This document shows positions 33,033-41,189 of a stretch of DNA of 64,000 nucleotides, one piece after another. The translations under genes and the position numbers were made by a program. The DNA is from Aquabacterium humicola (lineage in GTDB: Bacteria; Pseudomonadota; Gammaproteobacteria; Burkholderiales; Burkholderiaceae_C). The notes under the pieces are model-generated. The model ran no database searches. It saw only the letters and a list, made by a program, of their open reading frames with translations, and was not told where the DNA came from. Location of the stretch: contig NZ_JARGNB010000001.1 in assembly GCF_030167915.1 (NCBI RefSeq), forward strand, positions 806,001-870,000, written 5' to 3'. Position 1 is the stretch's first letter. Each line of letters begins with the position of its first letter.

Positions 33033-35321
33033 GTGAAATTCACCGACGGACAATGGCTGCTGCAGCCCGGGCTCACCGCGCACTACGCGGTCGAGGCGTA
33101 CGACATCCAGGCCTTCGACGACCGCCTCGTCGTGCTGGCGACCACGCGCCCGATCAAGCACCGCGGCGACACCCTCGCCGGCCCGGTGCTGACGGTCACG
33201 CTCAGCTCGCCGGCTGAAGGCGTGTTGCGCGTCAGCGTCGCGCACTACAGCGATTCCGAGCCGCCGCGGCTGCACGTGCCAATGCCGGGCGCCGGCCGGC
33301 CTGCCGTGCGCATCGAACAGGACGACCAGACCGCGACGCTCACCAGCGGCGCCATCAGCGTCGAGGTCAACAAGGGCGAGGGCTGGCGGCTGACCTTCCG
33401 CGAAGGCGATCGCGTGCTGACGCGCAGCGACTGGCGCAGCCTGGGCTACCTGCAGTGGGGCGACCGCGGCAACTTCGTGCACGAGCAGCTGACGCTGCAG
33501 GTGGGCGAGAACGTCTACGGCCTCGGCGAGCGCTTCACGCCGTGGGTCAAGAACGGCCAGGTGGTCGAGAACACCAACAAGGACGGCGGCACCGCCTGCG
33601 AGCAGGCCTACAAGAGCGTGCCGTTCTACCTCAGCAGCCGCGGCTACGGCGTGCTGGTCAACGAAGCCGGGCCGGTGTCGTTCGAGGTGGCTTCGGAGAA
33701 GACCACGCGCGTGCAGTTCAGCCGCGCCGGCGAGAGCCTGGACTACTGCGTGATCGCCGGCCCGACGCCGAAGCACGTGCTGCAGCGACTCACGGCCCTC
33801 ACCGGCCGCGCGCCGCTGCCGCCGGCGTGGACCTTCGGCCTGTGGCTGACGACCTCGTTCACGACGCAGTACGACGAGGCCACCGCGACGCACTTCATCG
33901 ACGAGATGGCGCGCCGCGAGCTGCCGCTGTCGGTGTTCCACTTCGACTGCTTCTGGATGCGCGAATTCCAGTGGTGCGATTTCCAGTGGGACCCGCGCGG
34001 CTTCCCCGATCCCGAAGGCATGCTCGCGCGCCTGCATGCCAAGGGCCTGAAGATCAGCCTCTGGATCAACCCGTACATCGCGCAGAAGTCGCCGCTGTTC
34101 GCCGAGGGCCAGCGCGAGGGCTACTTCCTGAAGCGGCAGGACCCGGCCAGCAAGGGCCTGACCTGGCAGACCGACCTGTGGCAGCCCGGCATGGCGATCG
34201 TCGACTTCACGAACCCGGCCGCGGTGGCCTGGTACCAGGGCCACCTGCGCCGGCTGCTGGCGATGGGCGTCGACTGCTTCAAGACCGATTTCGGCGAGCG
34301 CATCCCGAGCGAGGGCGTGGTCTACCACGACGGCTCCGACCCGGTGGAGATGCACAACCTCTACGCGCTGAAGTACAACGAGGCGGTGTTCGAGCTGCTG
34401 CGTGAAGTACGCGGCCCGGAAGAGGCCGTCCTCTTCGCCCGCTCCACCTACGCCAGCGGCCAGCGCTACCCGGTGCACTGGGGCGGCGACTGCTGGAGCA
34501 ACTTCGAATCGATGGCCGAGAGCCTGCGCGGCGGGCTGTCGCTGACCAGCTGCGGCTTCGCGTTCTGGAGCCACGACATCGGCGGCTTCGAAGGCAAGCC
34601 GCCGCCGGCGGTGTACAAGCGCTGGATCCAGTTCGGCCTGCTGTCCTCGCACAGCCGGCTGCACGGCAGCAGCTTCTACCGCGTGCCGTGGCTGGTGGAC
34701 GAAGAAAGCTGCGACGTGCTGCGTGCCTTCACGCAGCTGAAGCACCGCCTGATGCCCTACCTCTACGCGAAGGCGATCGAGGCCACAGAGACCGGCGTGC
34801 CGGTGATGCGCGCGATGGTGGTCGAACATCCCGACGACCCCGCCTGCGCGCCGCTGGACCGCCAGTACCAGCTCGGTGAATCGCTGCTGGTGGCGCCGGT
34901 GTTCACCGACAGCGGCGAGGTCGACTTCTACCTGCCGGGCACCGGCACCTGGACCGACCTGCTCAGCGGCGAGAAGCGCGCCGGCGGCCGCTGGCTGCGC
35001 GAGACGCACGGCTTCCTGAGCCTGCCGCTGTACGTCGCGCCCAACACCGTGCTGCCCTGGGGCGCCGACGACCAGCGGCCCGACTACGACTACGCCCGCG
35101 GCGTGGTGCTGCGCGTCTTCGAGCTGGCCGACGGCGCGCGCGCCGGCTTCACCGTGCCGACGGTGGATGGCTGCATCGCCGCGCGCGGCGAGGTGCGGCG
35201 CGAGGGCACGCAGTACACCGCGGTGATCAGCGAGGGCCGGCTGCACGACTGGCGCCTCGAGGTCGACGGCCGCCGGGGTCCCGTGCAGGCCGGCGGCGAC
35301 ACCGCGCGCCTGGACGTCTGA
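33033..35321 (+). CDS. yicI: GH31 alpha-xylosidase (YicI/XylS type), cytoplasmic
   Basis: A 762-residue GH31 enzyme with no signal peptide. The YicI-type active site is complete: nucleophile D419 in KTDFGERIP and acid/base D486 in HWGGDCWSNFESM, 67 residues apart as in YicI (D416/D482). YGLGERFTPWVKNG and FHFDCFWM also match alpha-xylosidases rather than alpha-glucosidases. It removes alpha-1,6-linked xylose from the non-reducing end of xyloglucan oligosaccharides. The start is GTG without a recognisable Shine-Dalgarno, immediately after the palindrome. It opens a seven-gene operon with 0-26 base spacing. Cytoplasmic location implies that oligosaccharides are brought in, probably by the MFS carrier in the operon. 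Confidence 0.93.
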   Translation: MKFTDGQWLLQPGLTAHYAVEAYDIQAFDDRLVVLATTRPIKHRGDTLAGPVLTVTLSSPAEGVLRVSVAHYSDSEPPRLHVPMPGAGRPAVRIEQDDQTATLTSGAISVEVNKGEGWRLTFREGDRVLTRSDWRSLGYLQWGDRGNFVHEQLTLQVGENVYGLGERFTPWVKNGQVVENTNKDGGTACEQAYKSVPFYLSSRGYGVLVNEAGPVSFEVASEKTTRVQFSRAGESLDYCVIAGPTPKHVLQRLTALTGRAPLPPAWTFGLWLTTSFTTQYDEATATHFIDEMARRELPLSVFHFDCFWMREFQWCDFQWDPRGFPDPEGMLARLHAKGLKISLWINPYIAQKSPLFAEGQREGYFLKRQDPASKGLTWQTDLWQPGMAIVDFTNPAAVAWYQGHLRRLLAMGVDCFKTDFGERIPSEGVVYHDGSDPVEMHNLYALKYNEAVFELLREVRGPEEAVLFARSTYASGQRYPVHWGGDCWSNFESMAESLRGGLSLTSCGFAFWSHDIGGFEGKPPPAVYKRWIQFGLLSSHSRLHGSSFYRVPWLVDEESCDVLRAFTQLKHRLMPYLYAKAIEATETGVPVMRAMVVEHPDDPACAPLDRQYQLGESLLVAPVFTDSGEVDFYLPGTGTWTDLLSGEKRAGGRWLRETHGFLSLPLYVAPNTVLPWGADDQRPDYDYARGVVLRVFELADGARAGFTVPTVDGCIAARGEVRREGTQYTAVISEGRLHDWRLEVDGRRGPVQAGGDTARLDV

Positions 35322-35323
35322 CG

Positions 35324-38300
35324 ATGCGGCGGCCGGCTCCCTGCGCGCGCGCGCCCATGCCGTGGCGTGCGCTGCAAGTCCTGTCGACCTTCGGGGCGCT
35401 GCTCGGCATTGCCGTGCTGCTGCTGGCGGCGGCCGGGCCCGCCGGGGCGGCCGGGGCCGCCGGGCGGGAGCGCCTGTCGCTCGACGCCGGCTGGCTGTTC
35501 CACCGCGGCGACGTGCCCGCGCAGCCGGTCAAGGGCCACGGCGCCAGTTACCACCAGGCGAAGGCCGGCGGCGCCGTGGGCGCCGGCGCGCCCGACTTCG
35601 ACGACTCCGGCTGGCGCAGGCTGGACCTGCCGCACGACTGGGCCATCGAGAACCCGCTCGACCGCAACGAGAACGCCTCGCAGGGCTACCGTGCGCGCGG
35701 CTTCGGCTGGTACCGGCGCTACTTCCAGCTGCCCGAAGCGGACCGCGGCCGCCACATCGAGCTGCAGTTCGACGGCATCGCCACGCACAGCACGGTGTGG
35801 GTCAACGGCATCGTCGTCGACCGCAACTTCTCCGGCTACAACGGCCGCAGCATCGATGTCACGCCTTTCGTGCGTTATGGCGAGGACGTCAACAGCATCG
35901 CCGTGCGCGTCGACGCGCAGGCGCAGGAAGGCTGGTGGTACGAAGGCGCCGGCATCTACCGCCACGCCTGGCTGGTCAAGCGGGACTCCCTGCACATCGC
36001 CACCGACGGCGTGCACGCCAACCCGGTGCAGAAGAACGGCCGCTGGACCGTGCCGGTGGCGGTGGACGTGCGCAGTGCCGACCGCGGCCCGCGCGACGCG
36101 GTGCTGAAGGTGCGCCTGATCGACCCTGACGGCACCCCCGTGGCCCGCGGCAGCCGACGCGTGCGCGTGGCCGCGCTGGCCACGCAGACGGCGACGCTGG
36201 ACCTGGCGGTGCCGCGGCCGCAGATGTGGTCGGTGAACGATCCGCGCCTGTACAAGGTCGAGGCGGCACTGCGCGGCGCCGCGGCCGGCCCCCGCGAGCT
36301 GGACCGCGCCGAGCTGCACACCGGTTTCCGCACGATCCGCTTCGACGCCGAGCGCGGCTTCTTCCTCAACGGCCAGCCGCTGAAGCTGCACGGCGTCTGC
36401 ATCCACCAGGACCACGCCGGCGTCGGCGTGGCCGTGCCCGCGGCGATCTGGGAGTTCCGGCTGCGGCGGCTGAAGCAGATGGGCGTCAACGCGGTCCGCT
36501 TCGCGCACAACGCGGTGGCGCCCGAGGTGATGGACCTCACCGACCGCCTGGGCCTGCTGGTGATGAACGAGAACCGCAACTTCAGCGCCAGCGCGGAGGT
36601 CACGGCCCAGCTGGAATGGCTGGTGCGGCGCGACCGCAACCGCCCGAGCGTCATCCTGTGGTCGATCTTCAACGAGGAGCCGCTGCAGAGCACCGAGCAG
36701 GGCCTGGAGATGGCGCGGCGCATGGTCGCGACGATCAAGCGCCTGGACCCGACGCGCCCCGTGACCGCCGGCATGCACGACGGCCTCTTCGCCGAGCGCA
36801 ACGCCGCCCAGGCGCTGGACGTGGTCGGCATCAACTACCAGACCTGGGCCTACGACCGCTACCACCGCGAGCACCCCGGCCGGCCGCTGCTGAGCAGCGA
36901 GGACACCTCGGCCTTCATGACGCGCGGCGCCTGGGCCAGCGACCAGCCCGCCCAGGTGCTGGCGGGCTACGACGAGGAGCCCTCGTCGTGGGGCGCGACG
37001 CACCGCGAATCGTGGAAGCAGATCGCGAGCCGGCCATTCCTCGCCGGCGCCTTCGTCTGGAGCGGCATCGACTACCACGGCGAGCCGACGCCCTTCGAGT
37101 GGCCGAGCGCCAGCACCTTCTTCGGCGCGATCGACCTCACCGGGGCGCCCAAGGCGGCGTTCCACATCCGCCAGGCGCACTGGGTGAAACCGCCCCCGGA
37201 CGGCGGCAAACACCCGCCGTCGCCCGGCAAGGGGGGTGAGTCGTCCCGGGAACGGCCCTTCGCTGACTCGGGCCGAACCGTGGTGAAAGTGCTGCCGCAC
37301 TGGAACTGGGCCGGCCGCGAAGGCCAGCCGGTGAAGGTGATGGTGGCCAGCAACGCGCCGCGGGTGCGGCTGCTGCTGAACGGTAGCGTGGTCGGCGAGC
37401 AGGACGTGGACCCGATCGACATGGTCAGCTTCCAGGTGCCCTACGCGCCCGGCCGGCTCGAGGCGGTGGCGCTGGGCGCCGGCGCCCAGGCGGGCCGCGA
37501 GCTCGGCCGTGACGTCGTGGAGACCACCGGCGCGCCGGTGCGTCTGGTGCTGACCCCCGACCGCGCGATGTCGGACCGCGCGATGCCCGGCACCGACGGC
37601 CGGGCCGTGCTGGCCGGCGACGGGCGCGACGCCATCGCCGTGATGGTCAGCGCCGTCGATGCGCAGGGCCGCGCCGTGCCGACTGCGAACTTGCCGGTGC
37701 GCTTCGACGTGGCGGGCGCGGGCCGGCTCATCGGCGTCGGCAATGGCGACCCGAACTCGCACGAGTCGTCCAAGGCGCCTGAACGCTCGCTGTTCAACGG
37801 CCTGGCGCAGGTGATCCTGCAGAGCCGGCGCAACAGCCAGGGCACGCTCACTTTGCGCGCCAGCGCGCCGGGGCTGCAAGGCGCCGAGCTCGCGCTGCCG
37901 GTGCAGCCGGTGGCGCCGGTCGCCGCGGTGCCGGTGGCCGAGGCGGTCACGCGGGTCGACGGCTGGCGCATCTCGCCGCCGCAGGCCGAGCGGCCCGACC
38001 CGAACCAGGTGCTGGCGGGCAACGACATGAACAGCTGGGGCTGGGGCACGCCGCCGATCCGGCAGACGCCGGAGCCCGCGTCCTGGCGCGCCTACCGTGC
38101 CAACCTCAAGCTGCGCGCCGACCGCAACGACGGCCGCGGCCGCCTGGTGTTCCGCGAGATCGTCGGCCAGGCCGAAGTGTGGGCCGATGGCGTGAAGCTC
38201 GGCGAGAAGACCACCTTCGAGGCGAGCCCGCTGACAGTGCCCCTCGTCGCCGGCTCGGGCTGGCGCACGCTGACGGTGCTGGTGCGCGCGCAGCCGGGCC

Positions 38301-38350
38301 AGCCCTCGGGCCTGACCGGCCGCGTATTCGCCGAGGCCGGGACGCCATGA
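35324..38350 (+). CDS. Exported GH2 beta-galactosidase-like enzyme with an in-frame repeat insertion
   Basis: A 1008-residue GH2 protein, exported through a long signal (hydrophobic core LLGIAVLLLAAAGPAGA). Domains in order: sugar-binding jelly roll (ASQGYRARGFGWYRRYF), Ig-like domain, TIM barrel, then C-terminal beta domains. The acid/base is E451 in IFNEEPLQ and the nucleophile is E526 in LSSEDTS. It should remove beta-galactose from xyloglucan side chains in the periplasm. Between QAHWV and VVKVLPHWNW there is a ~28-residue Pro/Gly/Ser/Arg-rich insert where relatives have a few residues. It begins 2 bases after the GH31 stop and overlaps the next GH2 gene as ATGA. Beta-glucuronidase or beta-mannosidase activity is less likely. 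Confidence 0.87.
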   Translation: MRRPAPCARAPMPWRALQVLSTFGALLGIAVLLLAAAGPAGAAGAAGRERLSLDAGWLFHRGDVPAQPVKGHGASYHQAKAGGAVGAGAPDFDDSGWRRLDLPHDWAIENPLDRNENASQGYRARGFGWYRRYFQLPEADRGRHIELQFDGIATHSTVWVNGIVVDRNFSGYNGRSIDVTPFVRYGEDVNSIAVRVDAQAQEGWWYEGAGIYRHAWLVKRDSLHIATDGVHANPVQKNGRWTVPVAVDVRSADRGPRDAVLKVRLIDPDGTPVARGSRRVRVAALATQTATLDLAVPRPQMWSVNDPRLYKVEAALRGAAAGPRELDRAELHTGFRTIRFDAERGFFLNGQPLKLHGVCIHQDHAGVGVAVPAAIWEFRLRRLKQMGVNAVRFAHNAVAPEVMDLTDRLGLLVMNENRNFSASAEVTAQLEWLVRRDRNRPSVILWSIFNEEPLQSTEQGLEMARRMVATIKRLDPTRPVTAGMHDGLFAERNAAQALDVVGINYQTWAYDRYHREHPGRPLLSSEDTSAFMTRGAWASDQPAQVLAGYDEEPSSWGATHRESWKQIASRPFLAGAFVWSGIDYHGEPTPFEWPSASTFFGAIDLTGAPKAAFHIRQAHWVKPPPDGGKHPPSPGKGGESSRERPFADSGRTVVKVLPHWNWAGREGQPVKVMVASNAPRVRLLLNGSVVGEQDVDPIDMVSFQVPYAPGRLEAVALGAGAQAGRELGRDVVETTGAPVRLVLTPDRAMSDRAMPGTDGRAVLAGDGRDAIAVMVSAVDAQGRAVPTANLPVRFDVAGAGRLIGVGNGDPNSHESSKAPERSLFNGLAQVILQSRRNSQGTLTLRASAPGLQGAELALPVQPVAPVAAVPVAEAVTRVDGWRISPPQAERPDPNQVLAGNDMNSWGWGTPPIRQTPEPASWRAYRANLKLRADRNDGRGRLVFREIVGQAEVWADGVKLGEKTTFEASPLTVPLVAGSGWRTLTVLVRAQPGQPSGLTGRVFAEAGTP
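37186..37275 (+). repeat. Palindrome-rich insertion inside the GH2 gene
   Basis: This in-frame stretch has arms ACGGCGG (37200-37206) and CCGCCGT (37214-37220), plus GAGTC (37238-37242) and GACTC (37265-37269). It encodes a low-complexity peptide at a normally short linker. It looks like a small REP-like palindromic element that landed in frame; a second copy was not found in this window. Confidence 0.45.
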
Positions 38351-40389
38351 GGGGGCTGCCTCTCGTGCGCGCGGCACTGCTCGTCGCCGGCCTGCTGGCA
38401 GCTGGCGCGGCGTCCGCGATGCGCACCACCACGCTGCTGGACGGCCCCTGGCGCTTCCAGCGCGCAGATTCAGCCGGCGCGGCCGAGCCGGCGTTCGACG
38501 ACACCGCCTGGCAGCGCGTGACGCTGCCGCACACCTGGAACGCGCCGGACGGCGAGGTGGGCGGCGCCTACCATCGCGGCGCCGGCTGGTACCGCCGGAT
38601 CATCGACCGGCCCGCCGGCGCCACGCCCGGCCGGCGCCAGTTCCTGGAGTTCGACGGCGCGACGCTGGCCGCCGACGTGTGGGTCAACGGCCGCCTCGCC
38701 GGCCGGCATGAAGGCGGCTACGCCCGCTTCCGCTTCGACATCACGCCGCTGCTGAAGGCCGGGCGCAACGTGCTCGCCGTGCGGGTCGACAACAGCCCCC
38801 TGCCGCACGTCGCGCCGCTGGGCGGCGACTTCACCGTCTTCGGCGGCCTGGTGCGGCCGGTGCGCCTGGTCGAGACCGACAGCGCGCACATCGAGCTGCT
38901 GGACCACGGCAGCCCGGGCGTCAAGGTGGACACCGAAGCGCTGGTCGCCGCCGCGGCCCGGCTGAGCGTGCAGGTCGACCTGCGCAACCACGGTGCCGCG
39001 GCCGAACGCGAGCTGCTGCTCACCTTGCGTGATGGCGAGGGCCAGGTGGTGCTGCGCCATCGCCAGCCGGTGCAGCTGGCCGCCACCGCCGCGCAGCGCG
39101 CCAGCGTGCTGCTGCACGTGCCCAAGCCGCGCCTGTGGCAGGGCGTGCACGACCCGCACCTTTATCGCCTGCAGGTCGAGCTGCTGGATGGCAGGCGCGT
39201 GGGCGACAGCGTGCAGCTGCCGCTCGGCCTGCGCCGCTTCGATGTCGATCCGCAGCGCGGCTTCCTGCTCAACGGCCGGCCCTACCCGCTCCACGGCGTC
39301 AACTACTTCCACGCCGGCCGGCCCGGCCGCGGCGTGGCGGTGGGCGATGCGGAGGTCGACGAGGACCTGCGCATCCTGAAGGACTTGGGCCTCACCGCCC
39401 TGCGCCTGGTGCACTACCAGCACCCGCCGCGCGCCTACGAGCGTGCCGACGAGCTGGGCCTGGTGCTGTGGACCGAGATCCCGTTGAACGCGGCGATGCA
39501 GCAGACGCCGGCCTTCCGCGACAACCTGCACCAGCAGCTGCGCGAGCTGGTGCGGCAGAACCGCCACCATGCGTCGGTGGCGGTCTGGGGCGTCGGCAAC
39601 GAGGTCTACCGTGCCGACGAGCCGATCACGAGGCTGCTGGGCGAGCTGCATGCGCTGGCCAAGCAGGAAGACCCGTCGCGCCTGACCAGCTACGCCCACT
39701 GCTGCGCGCCCGACGACCACCCGATGGCGCTGCAGACCGACCTCGCGTCGTACAACCGCTACTGGGGCTGGTACGACGGGCAGTTCGCCGACATCGGCCC
39801 GTGGGCCGACCGCCTGCACGCGAAGCTGCCGGCCAGGCCGATCGGCCTGGGCGAATACGGCGCCGGCGCCAGCGTGCTGCAGCAGCAGGACCCGCCGCAG
39901 CGCCCCGAGCCCGGCGGCCGCTGGCACCCCGAGCAGTACCAGGCGCTGTTCCACGAGACCTACGCGGCCGAGATCTCGCGCCGGCCCTTCTTCTGGGGCC
40001 GCTTCGTCTGGCTGGGCTTCGACCATGCCTCGGCCGGACGCCACGAGGGCGACGCCACCGGCATCAACGACAAGGGCCTCGTCACCTACGACCGGCGCTA
40101 CCGCAAGGACGCGTACTTTCTCTACCAGGCGCATTGGTCGAAAGAGCCGATGGTGCACATCGCCAGCCGCCGCCTGAGCCCGCGCCCGGCGGGCAGCGTG
40201 ACGCTGAAGGCCTACAGCAATGCCCGCCGCCTGACGCTGGAAGTGAGCGGCCGCGTGGTCGGCAGCGCGGACGTGATCGACCGCATCGCCACCTGGCCCG
40301 GCGTGGTGCTGGCGCCGGGTCGGCAGCAGATCGTCGTGCGCGGCGACCACGGCGCCGGCGACAGCGTCGCGTGGGAGGTCACGCCATGA
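38347..40389 (+). CDS. Exported GH2 glycosidase (second copy, shorter; beta-galactosidase-like)
   Basis: A 680-residue GH2 enzyme with a signal peptide (cleavage near ASA-M at about residue 24). The sandwich, Ig-like and TIM-barrel domains are complete, with acid/base E419 in GVGNEVY and nucleophile E503 in GLGEYGAG; the barrel strand LHGVNYFHAGRPG is also clear. It lacks the extra C-terminal domains of the preceding GH2 and is not a close duplicate of it. The pair may act on different galactose linkages or on galactose versus another beta-sugar such as arabinopyranose. The ATG overlaps the upstream stop as ATGA, and its own stop overlaps the deacetylase start in the same way. Confidence 0.85.
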   Translation: MRGLPLVRAALLVAGLLAAGAASAMRTTTLLDGPWRFQRADSAGAAEPAFDDTAWQRVTLPHTWNAPDGEVGGAYHRGAGWYRRIIDRPAGATPGRRQFLEFDGATLAADVWVNGRLAGRHEGGYARFRFDITPLLKAGRNVLAVRVDNSPLPHVAPLGGDFTVFGGLVRPVRLVETDSAHIELLDHGSPGVKVDTEALVAAAARLSVQVDLRNHGAAAERELLLTLRDGEGQVVLRHRQPVQLAATAAQRASVLLHVPKPRLWQGVHDPHLYRLQVELLDGRRVGDSVQLPLGLRRFDVDPQRGFLLNGRPYPLHGVNYFHAGRPGRGVAVGDAEVDEDLRILKDLGLTALRLVHYQHPPRAYERADELGLVLWTEIPLNAAMQQTPAFRDNLHQQLRELVRQNRHHASVAVWGVGNEVYRADEPITRLLGELHALAKQEDPSRLTSYAHCCAPDDHPMALQTDLASYNRYWGWYDGQFADIGPWADRLHAKLPARPIGLGEYGAGASVLQQQDPPQRPEPGGRWHPEQYQALFHETYAAEISRRPFFWGRFVWLGFDHASAGRHEGDATGINDKGLVTYDRRYRKDAYFLYQAHWSKEPMVHIASRRLSPRPAGSVTLKAYSNARRLTLEVSGRVVGSADVIDRIATWPGVVLAPGRQQIVVRGDHGAGDSVAWEVTP

Positions 40390-41189
40390 CGGCCGGCCAC
40401 GCCACCCGCATGCCGGCGCCTCGGTCGCGCAGGCCGCTGGCATCGACGCTGGCGATGGCCACGCTGCTGGCGCTCGCCGGCTGCGCCGGGCCGCTCGCGT
40501 TGCCGCCGCCCGCCGCGACGGGCTGCGACGCCACGGCGCTCGGCACCCACCGCACGCTGGTGCTGCCGCGCGAGGGCGCGGCCTACGGCCGTGTCCAGCA
40601 CGGCCCGCTGCCGCTGGGCCCGCGCGAGGTGGTGCTCACCTTCGACGACGGCCCGCGGCCCGAGGCCACGCCGCAGGTGCTGCAGGCGCTGAAGGCCGAG
40701 TGCGTGCGCGCCACCTTCTTCCTGATCGGCGAGCCGCTGCTGCGCCACCCCGAGCTCGCGCGTCGCATCCAGGCCGAGGGCCACACGGTGGCGATGCACA
40801 GCTTTCGCCACCAGAGCCTGCCCAGCCTGTCGCCGCCGGACCAGCGGGCCGACCTGCAGGCGATGCAGCAAGCCCACCGCAGCGTGCTGGGCGGCGACCC
40901 GCCGGCCTGGCGCTACCCGTACCTTCACGAGTCCGACGCCCTGCGCGAGAGGCTTCGCGAAGAACGCATCACGGTCCTGTCCACCGACGTCGGCATCGAA
41001 GACTGGCAGCCGGGGCAGTCGCCCGCGGTGCTCGCCGACCGCCTGATCGCCCGCCTGCGCGAGCGCGGCGGTGGCATCGTGCTGCTGCACGACGCGATGG
41101 ACCAGACCGCCGCCGCGATGCCCCTGCTGCTGCGCCGCCTGAAGGACGACGGCTGGCGCGTCGTGCACCTGCAGTGGTCGCCGCGCTGA
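40386..41189 (+). CDS. Polysaccharide deacetylase family lipoprotein (NodB/CE4 fold)
   Basis: A 267-residue protein with a lipobox LAGC in its signal region, so probably membrane-anchored. NodB motifs are TFDDGP (D86-D87), HSFRH (H138 and H142, metal ligands), RYPY in place of the usual RxPY/RPPY motif, and LLHD near the C terminus. These are the metal-dependent deacetylase elements of CE4 enzymes. In a xyloglucan operon, removal of O-acetyl groups from side-chain galactose or from another acetylated glycan is a reasonable role, but CE4 enzymes also act on chitin-like and peptidoglycan substrates. It overlaps both neighbours (ATGA upstream, TGATG downstream). Confidence 0.8.
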   Translation: MTAGHATRMPAPRSRRPLASTLAMATLLALAGCAGPLALPPPAATGCDATALGTHRTLVLPREGAAYGRVQHGPLPLGPREVVLTFDDGPRPEATPQVLQALKAECVRATFFLIGEPLLRHPELARRIQAEGHTVAMHSFRHQSLPSLSPPDQRADLQAMQQAHRSVLGGDPPAWRYPYLHESDALRERLREERITVLSTDVGIEDWQPGQSPAVLADRLIARLRERGGGIVLLHDAMDQTAAAMPLLLRRLKDDGWRVVHLQWSPR

